Part shown: piece after piece, positions 1 to 11,370 of the stretch | How positions within the stretch are numbered: position 1 is the stretch's first letter | Layout of the letters: each line of letters begins with the position of its first letter | DNA from: Lophium mytilinum | Taxonomy: Eukaryota; Ascomycota; Dothideomycetes; Mytilinidiales; Mytilinidiaceae | Reading direction: 5' to 3' | DNA length: 64,000 nt | Assembly: GCA_010093605.1 (NCBI GenBank) | Contig: MU004181.1 | Coordinates: 1,364,001 to 1,428,000 of the forward strand | Program-made: the position numbers and the translations under genes | The notes under the pieces: model-generated | What the model saw: the letters and a program-made list of their open reading frames with translations, nothing else | What the model was told of the DNA's origin: nothing | Database searches by the model: none

Positions 1-214
1 TTGAATCAGAGATTTTGTATAGAGCTAGTATGGAGCGTCTCAAAGAGTTTGGATGACACAATTGAGAAAGCTGTACCTGGAGCTTATCCTCGATCTCGGC
101 GACGCTCAACGATGCCACAGAAACATCTTTACTTTCGAAAATGTGAGCGTACGTCTGGCACACGAGGAGCAGTGCAATAACTGCACAAAGCAGCAGTGAT
201 ATGCGGGAGGGCAT
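1..214 (-). CDS. Partial membrane/secretory protein, 5' end only (possible ZIP-family zinc transporter)
   Basis: An ATG at 214 on the minus strand opens a frame that begins with a clear signal peptide or signal anchor: MPSR, then a run of Leu/Ala/Val/Ile, ending near Cys19-Ala23. It is followed by a short acidic segment with SLSVAEIEDKLQ. A good donor (CAG|GTACAG) after codon 46 (intron from 76 downward) suggests the first exon is 77-214 and the rest lies beyond the left edge; the frame also stays open to the edge. The N-terminal pattern resembles what I remember of fungal Yke4/ZIP7-type ER zinc transporters, but no ZIP transmembrane motif is inside the window, so the family is a guess. It is divergent from NOP16 with 182 bp between the two ATGs. 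Confidence 0.5.
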   Translation of the reverse strand, partial: MPSRISLLLCAVIALLLVCQTYAHIFESKDVSVASLSVAEIEDKLQVQLSQLCHPNSLRRSILALYKISDS

Positions 215-396
215 TGTTGCGGATATATGAGGTGCAGATGAGACGAGCAATGCCTTCAGGGGCACGAGGGGTGGTGCAGTGGGGCCTGACGTCCACCGCA
301 AGGCTGTGCCAAGATTTCGCGGGCCTCGATTTTTGCACATTTAAATCCGACCCCGGATTTGCTGTTTCTCTCCGCCACAACGTTTTTACCGCAATC
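215..396. promoter_or_regulatory. Shared divergent promoter, left-edge gene / NOP16
   Basis: These 182 bp separate two divergent start codons and must hold both core promoters. The DNA is mixed in composition with no clear TATA box. No long conserved operator is visible. Confidence 0.45.
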
Positions 397-1150
397 ATGG
401 GCCGCGAACTCCAAAAGAAGAAGAACAAGTCTTCAATCTCCAAAGTCAAGAAGAAGCCAAAGTCGAAGAAGAAGGTCCTCCACAACCCCATCATCGCCGC
501 AAACTGGTTCGTCCATTCCATACCTCCGACAAAACACCTAAAAACCTTTAACACCCCCCAGGAACTCCCATGAAACTCTCAATCAGAACTACCGCCGGCT
601 AGGCCTCACAGCCCGCCTCAACCACGCCGCCGGCGGCGCCGATAACATACATAAACCCACGTCCTCCGAATTGACCTCGACTTCCTCAAAAGCCGCCGCG
701 CCCCCATCCGACTCCCTACGCATGCCAGCGCCTTTAGCCAAGACCCTCACACCCCAAGATGCGCGCGTAGAGCGGGATCCCAAGACGGGCGCGATCCTGC
801 GCGTCCTCGACGACCCCACCGCCCCGCGCAGGCCTAACCCGCTGAACGACCCGCTGAACGAGCTCGAGGAGGAGAACGAGGAGGAGGAGTGGAGCGGCTT
901 CGCGCACGTGGCGTCTTCGGTTCCGGCGACTACGAGCGTGGTGCAGCAGCTTGAGGAAGCGGCGGCGAATGGACTGCGCAAGACGCCGCGGAAGCAGAGT
1001 ACTAGGGAGGAGGACTGGGTGGAGCGGTTAGTGGCGCGGCATGGGGACAATTATGCGGCTATGTTTAGGGATGGGAAGTTGAATCCCATGCAGCAGAGTG
1101 AGGGTGATATTAGGAAGAGGGTGAAGAAGTGGAGTGAGAAGCATGCGTGA
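397..1150 (+). CDS. NOP16: Ribosome biogenesis protein Nop16
   Basis: Two exons, 397-506 and 562-1150, split by a 55-nt intron (GTTCGT..CAG) that interrupts the Trp codon of the motif NPIIAANW. Spliced length is 232 aa, the usual size for Nop16. The N-terminus is a very basic nucleolar tract (MGRELQKKKNKSS..), followed by NPIIAANW and, across the junction, ETLNQNYRRLGLTARLN, the family signature. The C-terminus carries DWVERLVARHGDNYAAM and ends in a basic helix ending KKWSEKHA. Nop16 is a nucleolar factor of the pre-60S ribosomal particle. The next ATG in the longer frame is not used because 397 gives the canonical start MGRE. No oddities; the identification is strong. Confidence 0.93.
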
Positions 1151-1723
1151 GGGAGTGGGGAGGAAGTGTGCTGTGTTCGGATACCCTTCTTTGAGGCTAT
1201 GTGAGGGAGGGTAGGCTACAGTGATGGGCGTTAGGCGTAATGATGGTCAAAGACTATGTAACAGATAGCTACCTGGAGATATACCTCTCGCGAGGAGAAG
1301 TTCCAGCACTTTCAAAGTAACAGACGTGCCTTCCACACTACATACACCTTCATTGCTTGTAGTGCCTCATTGTGTAGAAGGCAACTCGGGTCTAGTCCGC
1401 ATACACCTATTCGTCATTGCCTGACGCAACCCGGCAAGGAATCAGGTGTGTCAAAAGAATGAAAGTTTATTCACGTCAAAATTGACGCAGATGTCTCGAT
1501 TCACTTCAAACGATGCCGATATGGTGTCAGCAATCAAGGAGACAAGTAGAGCAGAAGTAACAGATCAGTACAATAGATATGCTGATTTATATACCAAGTT
1601 CGTCATTCTTACAATACATAACGCTAATTCATACAGATAATTACGAAGGAGTGGTCTAGTAGACATCGCAACCAAGGATTCAAAGCCGAAGCCGATCACT
1701 CGGCCACCATACCTATCCCCGCT
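1151..1723. other. Intergenic, tail-to-tail
   Basis: This 573-bp stretch lies between the 3' ends of NOP16 and the sugar transporter. It should hold both 3' UTRs. No coding potential or RNA gene was recognised. Confidence 0.5.
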
Positions 1724-3657
1724 TTAGTGCAACGGCGCACTCTCAAGCTCCTTATCACTCGCATCGTGCGAACCGTTCGAGGGGCTCACATGTGCGTTCT
1801 GCGGCGCCGTCAACTGAGCGCTCCTCTCCGGGTTTGTCGCCTCAATATCCCGCCTTGTCTTCTCGTCCATGAGCTCCAGAGGTGGTACTTCCCACTTGCT
1901 GCTCTGCCATGGCTTGACGCCCATAAGATACATGGTGTCGATCTCTTCGAGGGTTCTTCCTTGGCCTTCAATGACGAAGAAGTAGATGCCAATGCCAGCG
2001 ACGATGTTGCAAGCTGCAAACACGTAGCCGTAGCGGAAGTCGATGTCGCCAGTGATGAACGGCGTGAAGAACGCGAGCATGAAATTCCAGAACCAATTCG
2101 AGGCTGTTGAGAGTGCCATACCCTTCGCGCGGTAGCGGCTTGGGTAGAGCTCGCCACAAATGGTCCAGATCATGGGGCCCCAAGTGGTTGCAAAGCCGAA
2201 GATGAAGAAACAAGCGAAGATGATCATAGCCTTGGACGCTTTAGGGGTGTTGGTCGGGGTGTCACGGTCCAAGCTGAAGTGGCCGACAGAGGCGAAGATC
2301 ATGAAGCAAATGAACATCCAGGCGGACCCGGCCATCAATGACTTGCGGCGGCCGTAGTGTTCGACGATGTATAAGCCGTAAAAGGTGACGCCGAAGTTAA
2401 TGCCGTTGAGGATCATTTGTGTGACGAATGAGTTGTTGATTCCGGTGCCTTTGAAGACAGTTACCCCGTAGTAGAAGAAGTAATTGGCTGGTGTGCATTA
2501 GCGCTTGTCAATTTATATCCAGATTTGTTGAACATACCGCCAGTGAGTTGCTGGAACATTTGTAGAAGCATGCCAAGCACGATTCGGTAAAACATCTTTG
2601 GTGCATAGAACATGCTGTACCATTCGTGGAATGAGGAGCCTTTCTGACTCTCTGCTTCGAGTTTGATGCGGATCTCGTCGAGCTCATGGTGTACGCTCCA
2701 ATGATTCTCGGGAACACCGTAGATGTGGGACATAGTGTGCTGTGCCTTTTCGGTCTTACCACGGCGGTAATCGTATCGAGGGGTATCCGGGAAGAATATG
2801 ATACCAACACCAAGGATTGCGGCAACAACAAAGGATAGACCCATGGTGATCATCCAAGAAGCCTTCTTTCCCGCTTGATGACGCTCTGCGGCGTAGTTGA
2901 AGACAGCTGCAAGGAAGATACCGAACGTTATCATCAATTGGTAGGCGCTTTGTGGGTGTTAGTATACTGCAATCGGATGAGTCTTGCGGAAAAGCTAACC
3001 TAATTAGAGCTCCACGAATGTGAGGAGGAGCAGTCTCGGCTTGATACATCGGAACAAGTAGGGACAGTGCTCCAACTCCGAGTCCGGCCACCCAACGGCC
3101 CATCATAATTTGGACCCTATCAATGGTTAGTTGCCATGTTTTTCTGATGGCCAAGATTGAAACATACCAGCTGTGTGTAGATGATATTTGGATTACCATG
3201 CCGATCGAGAAAATAAAACACCAGAATTGGATGGAAATCTTGCGACCAATCCTGTCTGCGATTGGAGCTGCAATCAAAGCGCCGAAAAGGGTACCGATGG
3301 AAAGCTTGCAAAGTCAGTAAGATCCATATCAAGGCTGAATGTATCTGAACTCACCAAACCGACAACGAGACCTGCGCGGACGTTGCTGAAGTATGCAGTA
3401 CCGTCGTCATGGCGTTGACCAAAGCGATCAAGAAAGTCTGTCATCCCAAGGAAACCGCTGATTTGACCCGTGTCGTAACCAAAAATGAAGCCACCCATTG
3501 ACACCAGGACGCCCATATTGAACGAAGCCCATGTCAGGCGTGGTAGTGGACTATCATCGTAGCCTTCGTGTTTCTCGATGTGTCGTGTTTCGCCATTGTG
3601 GTCAACGGCATTATTGTGACGAGCTTTCCAGCCCGTCATAGGATTTGAGATCTTCAT
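1724..3657 (-). CDS. MFS sugar (hexose-type) transporter
   Basis: Five exons on the minus strand: 3355-3657, 3168-3304, 3000-3116, 2538-2947 and 1724-2487. The four introns are 50-52 nt and all junctions keep phase; the product is 576 aa. It has the layout of a 12-helix proton symporter of the sugar porter family in the plasma membrane. Visible signatures are GGFIFGYDTGQISGF in helix 1, DRIGRK between helices 2 and 3, GRWVAGLGVGALSLLVPMYQ in helix 4, the PDTPR loop motif, QQLTGANYFFYYG in helix 7, and EHYGRRKSL. The helix-12 exit motif, usually PETKGLTLEE, reads EGQGRTLEEIDTMY here, as in a fungal subgroup of high-affinity monosaccharide carriers. The N- and C-termini are soluble and polar. 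Substrate is not decidable from sequence; hexose is most likely. Confidence 0.9.
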
Positions 3658-3721
3658 GTGTGTTTATCAAATATAATGTGATGTGATGAGGAAACAAGCC
3701 AAGTCCAGCGGCTACGATGCA

Positions 3722-3734
3722 TTTTATATAAAAT
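3722..3734 (-). promoter_or_regulatory. TATA box of the sugar transporter
   Basis: The palindromic TTTTATATAAAAT lies about 65 bp upstream of the transporter ATG, a normal fungal TATA position. A CCCCGC element near 3781 matches the CreA/Mig1 carbon-repression core, as expected for a sugar transporter, but one such site can arise by chance. Confidence 0.5.
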
Positions 3735-5525
3735 ACGGCTGATCCGGCCGAGGCCCAGCGATGACACGAGAGGAATACTACCCCGCGAAGACCTCCACCG
3801 CCACGAGATCTCAAAGCGCGGTGTAGCCGGATTGGATAGAATCCAGCAAGTCACGGTGCGCGAGCGGAAGATGCGGGTCGAATATTTTGTGAATAAGCTG
3901 TCCGAGTGATCACGCGGTGGCGGGTCCATCGCCGAAAGGCCTTAAGCCCAGCACCGGGGCCGAGGGTCCGCAGAATAATCTTAAAAAGCAGGTCTTGTCA
4001 ACAAAGGCGTTCCCTTGTTCCTGTATACGTACAGTAGTAGAGCAGTAGGGCGCCTTTCCGAAGGGCGCTGCTTCGAAGGTCCATACGCGACGAACACTGC
4101 TCGGAGTAAACTCCATCTGAAATAGGTGAACGTTTCTGACGATCTCGATACACAAGATCTGCAGTGGTACATAAATCTGGTGAGGTGATACGTTAACGTG
4201 CCCTGTATACGCTAGGAGCCCAAGGCGTGAGTCTCTTCTCCCGAGCCCCCGGTTTGTATCACGCGCGAACAACGACTCCACAGGTCAGTTACATCGCCCC
4301 ATCGTCAGCTTCGTGTCCAAAGCCGGATATGCGGAATGTGAGAGAAAGAATTAAATAATGAAACTTGACTAATATGAAGTATGAGGTGACAAGGTCTTGA
4401 CGAATATACCGCAAAGCAATTTCTTAGCTCTGCATTACCACGTCAAGTTTCCTCAGTTCTTTCATGAAACCATCGTGAACGATCGAAAGATTGATGTGGA
4501 GAAGTAAGAAAACTACGTCATTGATCATGTTGAGGCGTTCGTTGATAGGGTGGCGTTCATGAGGTGATGTTCCATTGGAGCTTCCAGGGCCACGTATTCC
4601 GGTGACATCCGCGACAGAGGGTCGGGGACTCTTCAGGAAGGTACAGCATAGTAATCCGGGGTGCCGGAGACGTTCGGTCAGCGAATGTCAAAAGGCATCA
4701 AAAGAGACGGCCTGCCTTTCGGCGCAGAAAGTAGAACAAGTCTGTGGACCCTGAAGTCTTGCAAGATTTAGGGATTTCCCTGACTAGGTCCAACAAAGCC
4801 CCACAAAACGGTGCTAAGTCGGCGACATTATTTCGTCCAAGATGGACCACTTTATAGCTTTTCTAGATTGAGTTCATATTCGAACACTGCTGGAATGATA
4901 TGCCGAGAGGGTGTATAATGAAGACATTTGATGGATTTTGAGAGCGTTGGGAGTCAACCGGAATGGAAAAACATGAGATCCGCGCTAACCCCATGCGATA
5001 TCTCACGTGCTTTCGGAGTATATTCCTCGAGGTCGCTTTCGATTCCTCAGAATTAATAAAAGATGCAACTGACATTTTCTCATTGTTTCCTTCCAAGAGA
5101 CTAGCGGCCCGCAGGTATCAACCATATTGTAAGCATTAATATGGTGAATGGGGTTGACTACCTCAAAAACCTTCACCTCCAAGCAGTAGATCCGTACTAA
5201 AGTCAGCTATTGTAAGTCTTAATGCACTCAAGACATCCGGGCAAACTACACATTCAGCAGAGATGGGTGAATGCATTCTCAACCACCCTTCTTGTTTAAC
5301 GGCGCTCAAACGCATCGCGAGTCTAGACCAGTCTCGCTGACTCACTAAATACGACCGAAGGGATGGAAAGCTAGATTTGATGAATTTAAACAAAATGCCG
5401 CTCTGGTCCCGTGTTGCGATGTCTTAGTGACTTATCTAAATCCCACGACATTGTCAAGGAGAAAAACAAAGACGCCATCCTGAACTCTTTCAAACCACCA
5501 GACTCCCAAATCATATCAATATAGA
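3735..5525. other. Long intergenic region upstream of transporter and NmrA gene
   Basis: About 1.8 kb between two divergent genes. Short open frames occur on both strands, but none has a convincing ATG context, intron pattern or recognisable motif. It is likely regulatory DNA; no repeat or RNA gene was seen. Confidence 0.4.
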
Positions 5526-6548
5526 ATGGTCGTAGTCGCAGTCGCCGGTGGATCCTCCCCCGCAGTCGGCCGCTCAATCCTCCAAGCCCTAAAAGCCCAT
5601 CCCAAACACACACCATTCGTCCTCACGCGACTCTCCTCTGCAACTCCGCAATGGCTCCAAGACCTAGAAATCGAGGTGCGGAGGGTAGACTACCAATCCG
5701 AAAAATCATTGCTCTCTGCCCTGACTGGCGTTCACACTGTATGCCCTTTATGCTTCATCCAAGTCAGCGATGTCCCAAGACTTGAGCGACTGAACCCCAA
5801 CTAGCTCATCTGCACCCTCCTCGCCAAGGACGGCACCTGGGCCAGCACACAGATAGCACTGCTTCATGCCGGCCTTGAAGCAGGCATCTCGCGCTTCGCG
5901 CCGGCTGAGTTCGGCTGCGGACCTCTGGCTTCTCCTCACATTGGCTTTCTCGCGCCGTCAGCTGAGGTTCTTGAAGCGTGCCGTGAGGCGAAGAAGCGGC
6001 ATCCACAGTTTGAGTGGGCGGGTTTTCATGTCGGGCTGTTCATGAACTACCTGGGGTATGGTGCGCCGGACGAGGCTAAAGCGTTGGCTGGGAAGGAGAA
6101 TGATGGGACTTTTATATTTGACGTAGAAAACTTGACGGCTGATATACCGCTAACGGCTACTGGGGAAATTCCACGGATGAGCCTGACGGAGATAGGAGAT
6201 GTAGGCCGGTTTGTTGCTGCTGCTTGCGATCTACCGGTCGGCGAATGGAAAGAGGAATTTGGGGCTGTCGGGGAGACTCTGAGGATGAATGAGATTGTAA
6301 AACTTGTGGAACGGGTAAGGGGTCGGACGATGCAAGTGAGGTATTGGAAGCTTGAGGAGATCAACAAAGATCTTTGGAAGGTCGAAAAGGGGGACTATCT
6401 GAAAGAATTCTGGCTCGAGATGGCGACTCGGTATGCAAGAGATGCAGAGGGCGAAGGCATCATTGTCCCTGTCTTGAATGATTTGTGCCCGCAGGTTAAG
6501 CCGATTGGCGTGGAAGAGTACCTGTCGAGATTTTGGGTACCATTGTGA
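5526..6548 (+). CDS. NmrA-like / isoflavone-reductase-like NAD(P)-binding protein
   Basis: Two exons, 5526-5738 and 5805-6548, around a 66-nt intron; 318 aa, typical for NmrA-like proteins. The first strand-loop-helix is VVAVAGGSSPAVGRSILQAL, a dinucleotide-binding glycine motif in slightly altered form (GGSSPAVG instead of GGTGxxG). It is followed by HTPFVLTR and by VHT|LICTLLAKDG. The central segment GISRFAPAEFGCG is the family hallmark (RFxPSEFG). The C-terminal half carries DIGDVGRFVAAACDLP-type sequence (E-I-G-D-V-G-R), the usual substrate-domain entry. Members reduce secondary metabolites or act as redox sensors in the cytosol; a specific substrate cannot be named. No biosynthetic neighbours are present. 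Confidence 0.85.
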
Positions 6549-6800
6549 AGCTGACCTAGATTGTCGATGTTGAGATGGCGAAGAATTCTTTTAACAATGA
6601 GCAAGTCTTTAAGCAAAACCTGCGCAATGTTAAACAACTCTTACAATGCTGAGACCGGCTTCATAAATACCTCCTAGCTGGCTCTAGAAAAAAAGTATCG
6701 CAGCCTTTCGATTCCCTTGTCAACTCCAAGTCAAGTCATAGAAAACAAAATCCTGAACACACAAGAATTTTCCACTGCCCACGGAGACAATCAGTCGAAT

Positions 6801-7400
6801 ATGACTTTCCAAAAAGTACAACGCCATACTCATCGCATGGATTGCGGGCACACCATCAACACGAAGATCGCTGATCTCCCATGCGGCACGAATTGCAGGT
6901 GTCCAGGCTCGGAAGAAGCTGGAGACCGACCATTCCTATGTACAGCCTGCCTAGAAACAGAGTATCTTACCGGGTACTTTGCAATCCGAGCTAGGTTTCG
7001 CCTTGAGTATCCAACCTCTGTATGGCCGATAATTGACGAGATCAAGGTTGGAGCAATCCTGCGCCTTTGCGCGCAACTAGAACAGGTCATCCTACACCGC
7101 GTTCCGGGATTACGTGAGGGTGTCGGAGACATTGGCACGTTCTTAGCCCAGTTACTGACTGAGGATCACTTAGCCCAATTACTGACTAAGGATCAGCATG
7201 TCGAAGAACCTACATCAGGTGAACCCGAGAATGAGCGCAGTGCTTCTCATGAGCCTGAATATGAACGCTACGAGGTCTGGATCACGGAGTATCTCGAATG
7301 GGTCGAGGCTGTTGTCGAGGGTAGAAATATCGACCCTGACCTCGAAGAACTGATTATTGAACTGGCCACGGAGGTCGAGCAGGCGAACTCTCGAACTTAG
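6801..7400 (+). CDS. Small Cys/His-rich hypothetical protein
   Basis: A single exon of 199 aa. The frame is open further upstream, but the first ATG is at 6801, giving MTFQKVQRHTHRMDCGHTIN. The N-terminal 60 residues hold a compact metal-binding-looking cluster: CGH, PCGTNCRCPG, and FLCTACLE. The middle contains a nearly exact 27-nt tandem duplication (7143-7169 and 7170-7196) encoding LAQLLTEDH then LAQLLTKDQ. The C-terminal part is acidic and helical, with YERYEVWITEYLEWVEAVVEG. I do not recognise a named family; similar Cys-rich short proteins are common accessory genes in Dothideomycetes. There is no signal peptide, so it is probably intracellular. Confidence 0.6.
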   Translation: MTFQKVQRHTHRMDCGHTINTKIADLPCGTNCRCPGSEEAGDRPFLCTACLETEYLTGYFAIRARFRLEYPTSVWPIIDEIKVGAILRLCAQLEQVILHRVPGLREGVGDIGTFLAQLLTEDHLAQLLTKDQHVEEPTSGEPENERSASHEPEYERYEVWITEYLEWVEAVVEGRNIDPDLEELIIELATEVEQANSRT

Positions 7401-7868
7401 ATCCCGTGAACGCTGCAAAGAAGCTCGTTGTCTTTGTAGGGTTGATCAGCCATGACTGAGGCAACAAGAAATAGCTAGAACAATCAAATCCGGCGATCCA
7501 TCATGATGCACGAGGTCGCTGATCACACTCTCCCCTATCCCGTGTTCCTTATTGGCGTACTGTGCATGCAAAAATATTGATATTGAAATGACGTATTCAA
7601 GCCGTACTTCTGATTGGGCAGCAATGACCTGTCAGAAAGGCTACCTAGAACTTTACCAAAGCGCCAACCGGCCCAGCACCTATATACAGCCGTAAAACTA
7701 GTATTTCACCGTGTCTAAAAACACTAGTAGTAAATATAAGAAATATGAAGGTATTCCAAGTCTATGCAAACGCCCGTATAAGAAGAATTACGCGAAACTG
7801 ACCTAAAATCTTACTTTCTCAAAAATTGTAGTATTATGAGCGAAAATATATTAGCCGAATCGATACGA
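7401..7868. other. Intergenic, tail-to-tail, AT-rich
   Basis: These 468 bp separate the ends of the Cys-rich gene and the Atos gene. Positions 7680-7870 are AT-rich with many CTA/TAG trinucleotides, as in decayed repeats, but no element could be delimited. Confidence 0.4.
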
Positions 7869-10438
7869 TTATTCCTCCTCGTTAGCCTTCTTATCGATCT
7901 GTGTTTGTACATCCAGTCCTCTGAGTCTTCGGGCCAGCAGTCCTGCACCGGACATAGCGGTGCTGTCTGAGCTAATCGTACCACGAAAGGCATTACCGCC
8001 ATACCCGACATCCCCTCGCCTCAGCTTGTCATAAGTCTCGAAAGTAGATCCAATCGGGCTCCCAAGTCCAGAAATAGGAGACTGGGGACTCCCAGCAATG
8101 TTTGAAGTTGTCGCAGTACTCGGATAGGAGCGCAATGGACTATCGTCCAAATCCATCCGATCTCGGCTAACGGGCCTAGAGTCGACAGCAGCGAGGCGAG
8201 TGGTTTTGAGTGGCTTTGGACCTATGGATGAGATAGGAGTACAATAGCCTCCTGATGTTATGTTACCAGCCCCCGTGAACTGGCAGGCTGGTGCAGGTAA
8301 CGGCGGGTGCAGGCCGATGCCATCTAATCGGTCGTATCCATGCTGCGATAGTGATATTCCAGCGCTTCGCCGCCGAAAAGCCTTATCCGCGGTCAGTTGG
8401 CTCGCAGCCGACGATGGCGTATGCAGTGGCATGCTGTCACGACTCGGTTTATAAGTGCTATAGCGTGGCTCGGGAAGCTGGATCTCATTCCGTAGCTTTT
8501 CCTTTCCATCGGGAACTCTGTTGGCAAATACAACCCTGATTGCTTTGTACAAGAAGTAGCGTCCCTTTGAAGGACACGAAATATGCAGGTGGATGAGATA
8601 TCGCAGAATTGGACGGTCGTTCGGGTCGTCGGAATTGCTAAGCGCTGCTTCGGGACAATCCGTACCCAAGTTCTTTCGAGATGAAAGTGGCATGTCGATG
8701 ATGGGACCAGCGGAGTAGCTGCGCTGACGGATGAAGGTCTTCTGACCAGGCTCCATATCCGAGAGATCATATGGAACGAGGAAAAGCTTTACTGCTGTCT
8801 TATTGGGATTCTTGATGACAATTTGAAGTTGGCCTTGCTGTGGGATACGATAGCTGCCACCAGGAGGTGATTTTGGGGACGCTGATCTCCTCATCATCTT
8901 CTCCAATTTTCGGATGCTGGGTTTAGTATGTGATGCGACTGTTTCATCGCAGGGGCTGGCAGGAAGATCCAACTCATCATGGCTTGGATTGGGGACAGTA
9001 TGCCGGCGTCTCCTTCGAAGTCCGTCACCACTATCGTCCGGTGTCGGGAGTGAGTGCTCTAAGTCAATGAGCCCCACGTATGGACTTGGAGAGTCATCGG
9101 CTATTCTACCATTTCCACTATTGTAGCTGTAGAACACAGCCGGGAACGGGACAGTGACATGAGCTGGACAGCGGAGGTTTGATTTGCAGTTCCCCTTCCC
9201 CAGTACACCTATTTTCGCGACGAAATCCAATGGCCGAGAGGGGGTCGTAGACATCCTTCCCCTGAGAATGGATTCCTCGTATGAACCGACCATGGGTGCA
9301 TGCTGAAGAGGCGAAGCATCTGATGAGATAGAAGGCCGTCGGGCTTGTATGAGTGGCGTCTGTGGAGTGGAGTGAGAATGAATCTGGCTCATCGAAGTCA
9401 TAGACCGGCGCGGTTGGTGAGCTTGGTAGGGGAAAGTTGCTTCTTTCCGGCATGTTGAGAAGTGCCGTCCTGCAGGTGTTCCAGAGGTTGCTCGTTCCAG
9501 AGAAGACGATTGAAACGTCTGGAAAGATTGTGGGGAAAACGTGTGTCTCCTGTTGTTCCTCTCCGGGCTTCTAGAGCCTTGTCGTGAAAGAGGTCTTGAA
9601 GAGTCCAAGTCTGTATTGTTAGATTGCTGCACCAATGGGCTTGTTGGCGGCATAAGAATGAACGGGGATGGATAGGTTGTATGAGACGCAGCCCTCGATC
9701 TCACACCTGGCCGGCTGTCATGCTTTGGAAAGGCTCTGGGGGTAAATTGCGGGTCGGTCCGTGTAGACGGATATGCGGAAGACGGGAAGGAATGATGCCA
9801 CGGGGCTACCGGAGACGTAGCCATAGACGTGTTTGTAGAGCCTTTGTAGGAAGTCGTTTCGTCATCTTGCCTGAAATCCCCAGAATGTAGGGCTGATTTA
9901 GGACGTTCGATCTCAATCCCAACAGAGGCATGATCGTACAGTGGATCAGGGGTGCTTCTCCGCGACCCCCTCAACTCTGCTGCTGGCAGCAAAGGCGTTG
10001 TTGATCTTTCTCGTGGTCTAGGTGCCGCTTCAAAGCTCTGCTCCCGGGATGAACGTCTTCCATTCTACGTCACTATCGTCAGGTGCTATTCGAGGTAGGG
10101 TGGGCTTGCCATTGCCAGTCCGAATAAGATGAATGGCTGTAAAAACTCACTATATGATGGCCCGGCCACGATGGGCTATTGCCTCTCTTTATCCTCTCTA
10201 TCAGCTCCACTCTCCGCAGCATTGACGGTATGGCGTCATTAGCATCAGGACCAGGACCAAGCACATCTGAGCGAGATGAGGGACTCGTAGCATTCTCCAG
10301 TAGCGTCTTCTCGAATATATCCGCTCTTAAAGCTATCGCCGGGTCATTTGTCCCCTGAAGGCCAGTTCTAGGGGAAGCGGTGGGCCGGGAGCTTAGAGCA
10401 TTGGGCGGCGAATCGTCCAGATCATGGAATATCGGCAT
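7869..10438 (-). CDS. Atos-family protein (DUF4210 plus chromosome-segregation-in-meiosis domain)
   Basis: Two exons, 10151-10438 and 7869-10064, with an 86-nt intron in phase 0; 827 aa. The start is the ATG at 10438 (MPIFHDLDDSPP). Residues 1-350 are low-complexity, rich in Ser, Pro and Arg, with many short SP/TP sites. Residues about 355-415 match the Atos DUF4210 block: SYEESILRGRMSTTPSRPLDF, then GVLGKGNCKSNLRCP and FPAVFYS. Residues about 497-620 match the second Atos domain: SYRIPQQGQLQIVIKNPNKT, VKLFLVPYDLSDMEPGQKTF and RYLIHLHISCPSKGRYFLYK. In animals Atos/FAM214 proteins act as transcription regulators; in fission yeast a homologue was linked to meiotic chromosome segregation. The fungal function is largely unknown; nuclear location is inferred. 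It is divergent from FYV7. Confidence 0.85.
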
Positions 10439-10684
10439 GGTCAAAACCGGAGCTCTTCTTGGGTCGCATGAATACGGCTTCTGAGGGTGTGGGCAAGCTC
10501 CAGGAGGGCAGGAAGCGTCTGGGTGGTGTCGTGGCGAAAGGGGAGGTCGACATGAGGTTCGAAGGTTGACTCCGCTCTCGTCTCATGTCAGGTGCATGTC
10601 GGTCTGTGCTGGCAGGACCAGCTCCACCTTCAAAGAATCACCAATCCACGACTTTGTCCACACCGCCCCCGCATACCGCCCACA
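10439..10684. promoter_or_regulatory. Shared divergent promoter, Atos gene / FYV7
   Basis: Only 246 bp separate the two start codons, so the genes share a promoter region. No TATA box is obvious. A CT-rich tract is not pronounced. Confidence 0.45.
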
Positions 10685-11370
10685 ATGGCCGCAAAACGTC
10701 CACGAGACGATGAAGATGCGCGAGCATCAAAGAAACACAAGAAGGGCTTCTCCGTCGGGCCTGCGAATCTCCCAGATGGGGTACACAAGCGCAAAGGTAA
10801 TTATCGCCCACCAAGCGCCTGCGGTCTTTCGTCCGTCAAAGCCACCCTGCTTATACAGTTTGTTCGACAGTCCAAAAGATCAAGCGGGAGATCATCCACA
10901 AGTCCAAGATCAAGAAAGACTATGCGAAGCTGAAAGCACGGGAGCAAGCGGCCGACCCGCCACGCTCCGTCTACGAAAAGTTCGACGACGGCGAACAGGT
11001 CGAAGTCGCAGAACCAACTGTAGAACCCACCCTTGAGCCTCACCCGGACCGTCAAGTCCTGCTCGACAGAACCTCGCCAGAGCCCACGCAGCCGCCCGAG
11101 CGACCGCAATCACGCACGCCAAGGAAACGACCACGTCCACAACCTTTCAGTCGGGAGGCTGAACAGGCCGAGAAGCGCAGAGCAGAGGCGGAGGCACGGT
11201 TGAAAGCGCGAGAGGAGGCAGAGAAACAACGAGAACAGAAGCTGGCCGAGCGGGAGCGGTATCGAAAGGCGATGGACAAGGCGAGGACGGGAGGGCGCAA
11301 TGGGCAAAGGAAGCTTGGCCGCGAAAGCAAAGTCCTCCTGGAAAAGGTCAAACGGCTTGTATCAAGCTGA
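10685..11370 (+). CDS. FYV7: rRNA-processing protein Fyv7
   Basis: Two exons, 10685-10796 and 10871-11370, separated by a 74-nt intron in phase 1; 203 aa. The N-terminus MAAKRPRDDED..SKKHKKG is followed by the conserved FSVGPANLPDGVHKRK and, after the junction, a basic helix VQKIKREIIHKSKIKKDYAK. The middle holds DPPRSVYEKF and EPTLEPHPDRQ, then a highly charged Arg/Glu coiled coil containing AEQAEKRRAEAEARLKAREE and a C-terminal basic end. This arrangement is that of the Fyv7 family, a small nucleolar protein needed for 35S/20S pre-rRNA processing and 40S assembly. It shares a short promoter with the Atos gene. Confidence 0.85.

Noticed and set aside
129-554. 141-codon minus-strand frame over the NOP16 start
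   Set aside because: It overlaps NOP16 exon 1 and the left-edge gene in a wrong frame and has no motif; it is a shadow of those genes.
3910-4281. 123-codon minus-strand frame upstream of the sugar transporter
   Set aside because: No domain, no intron support and no codon bias; likely chance.
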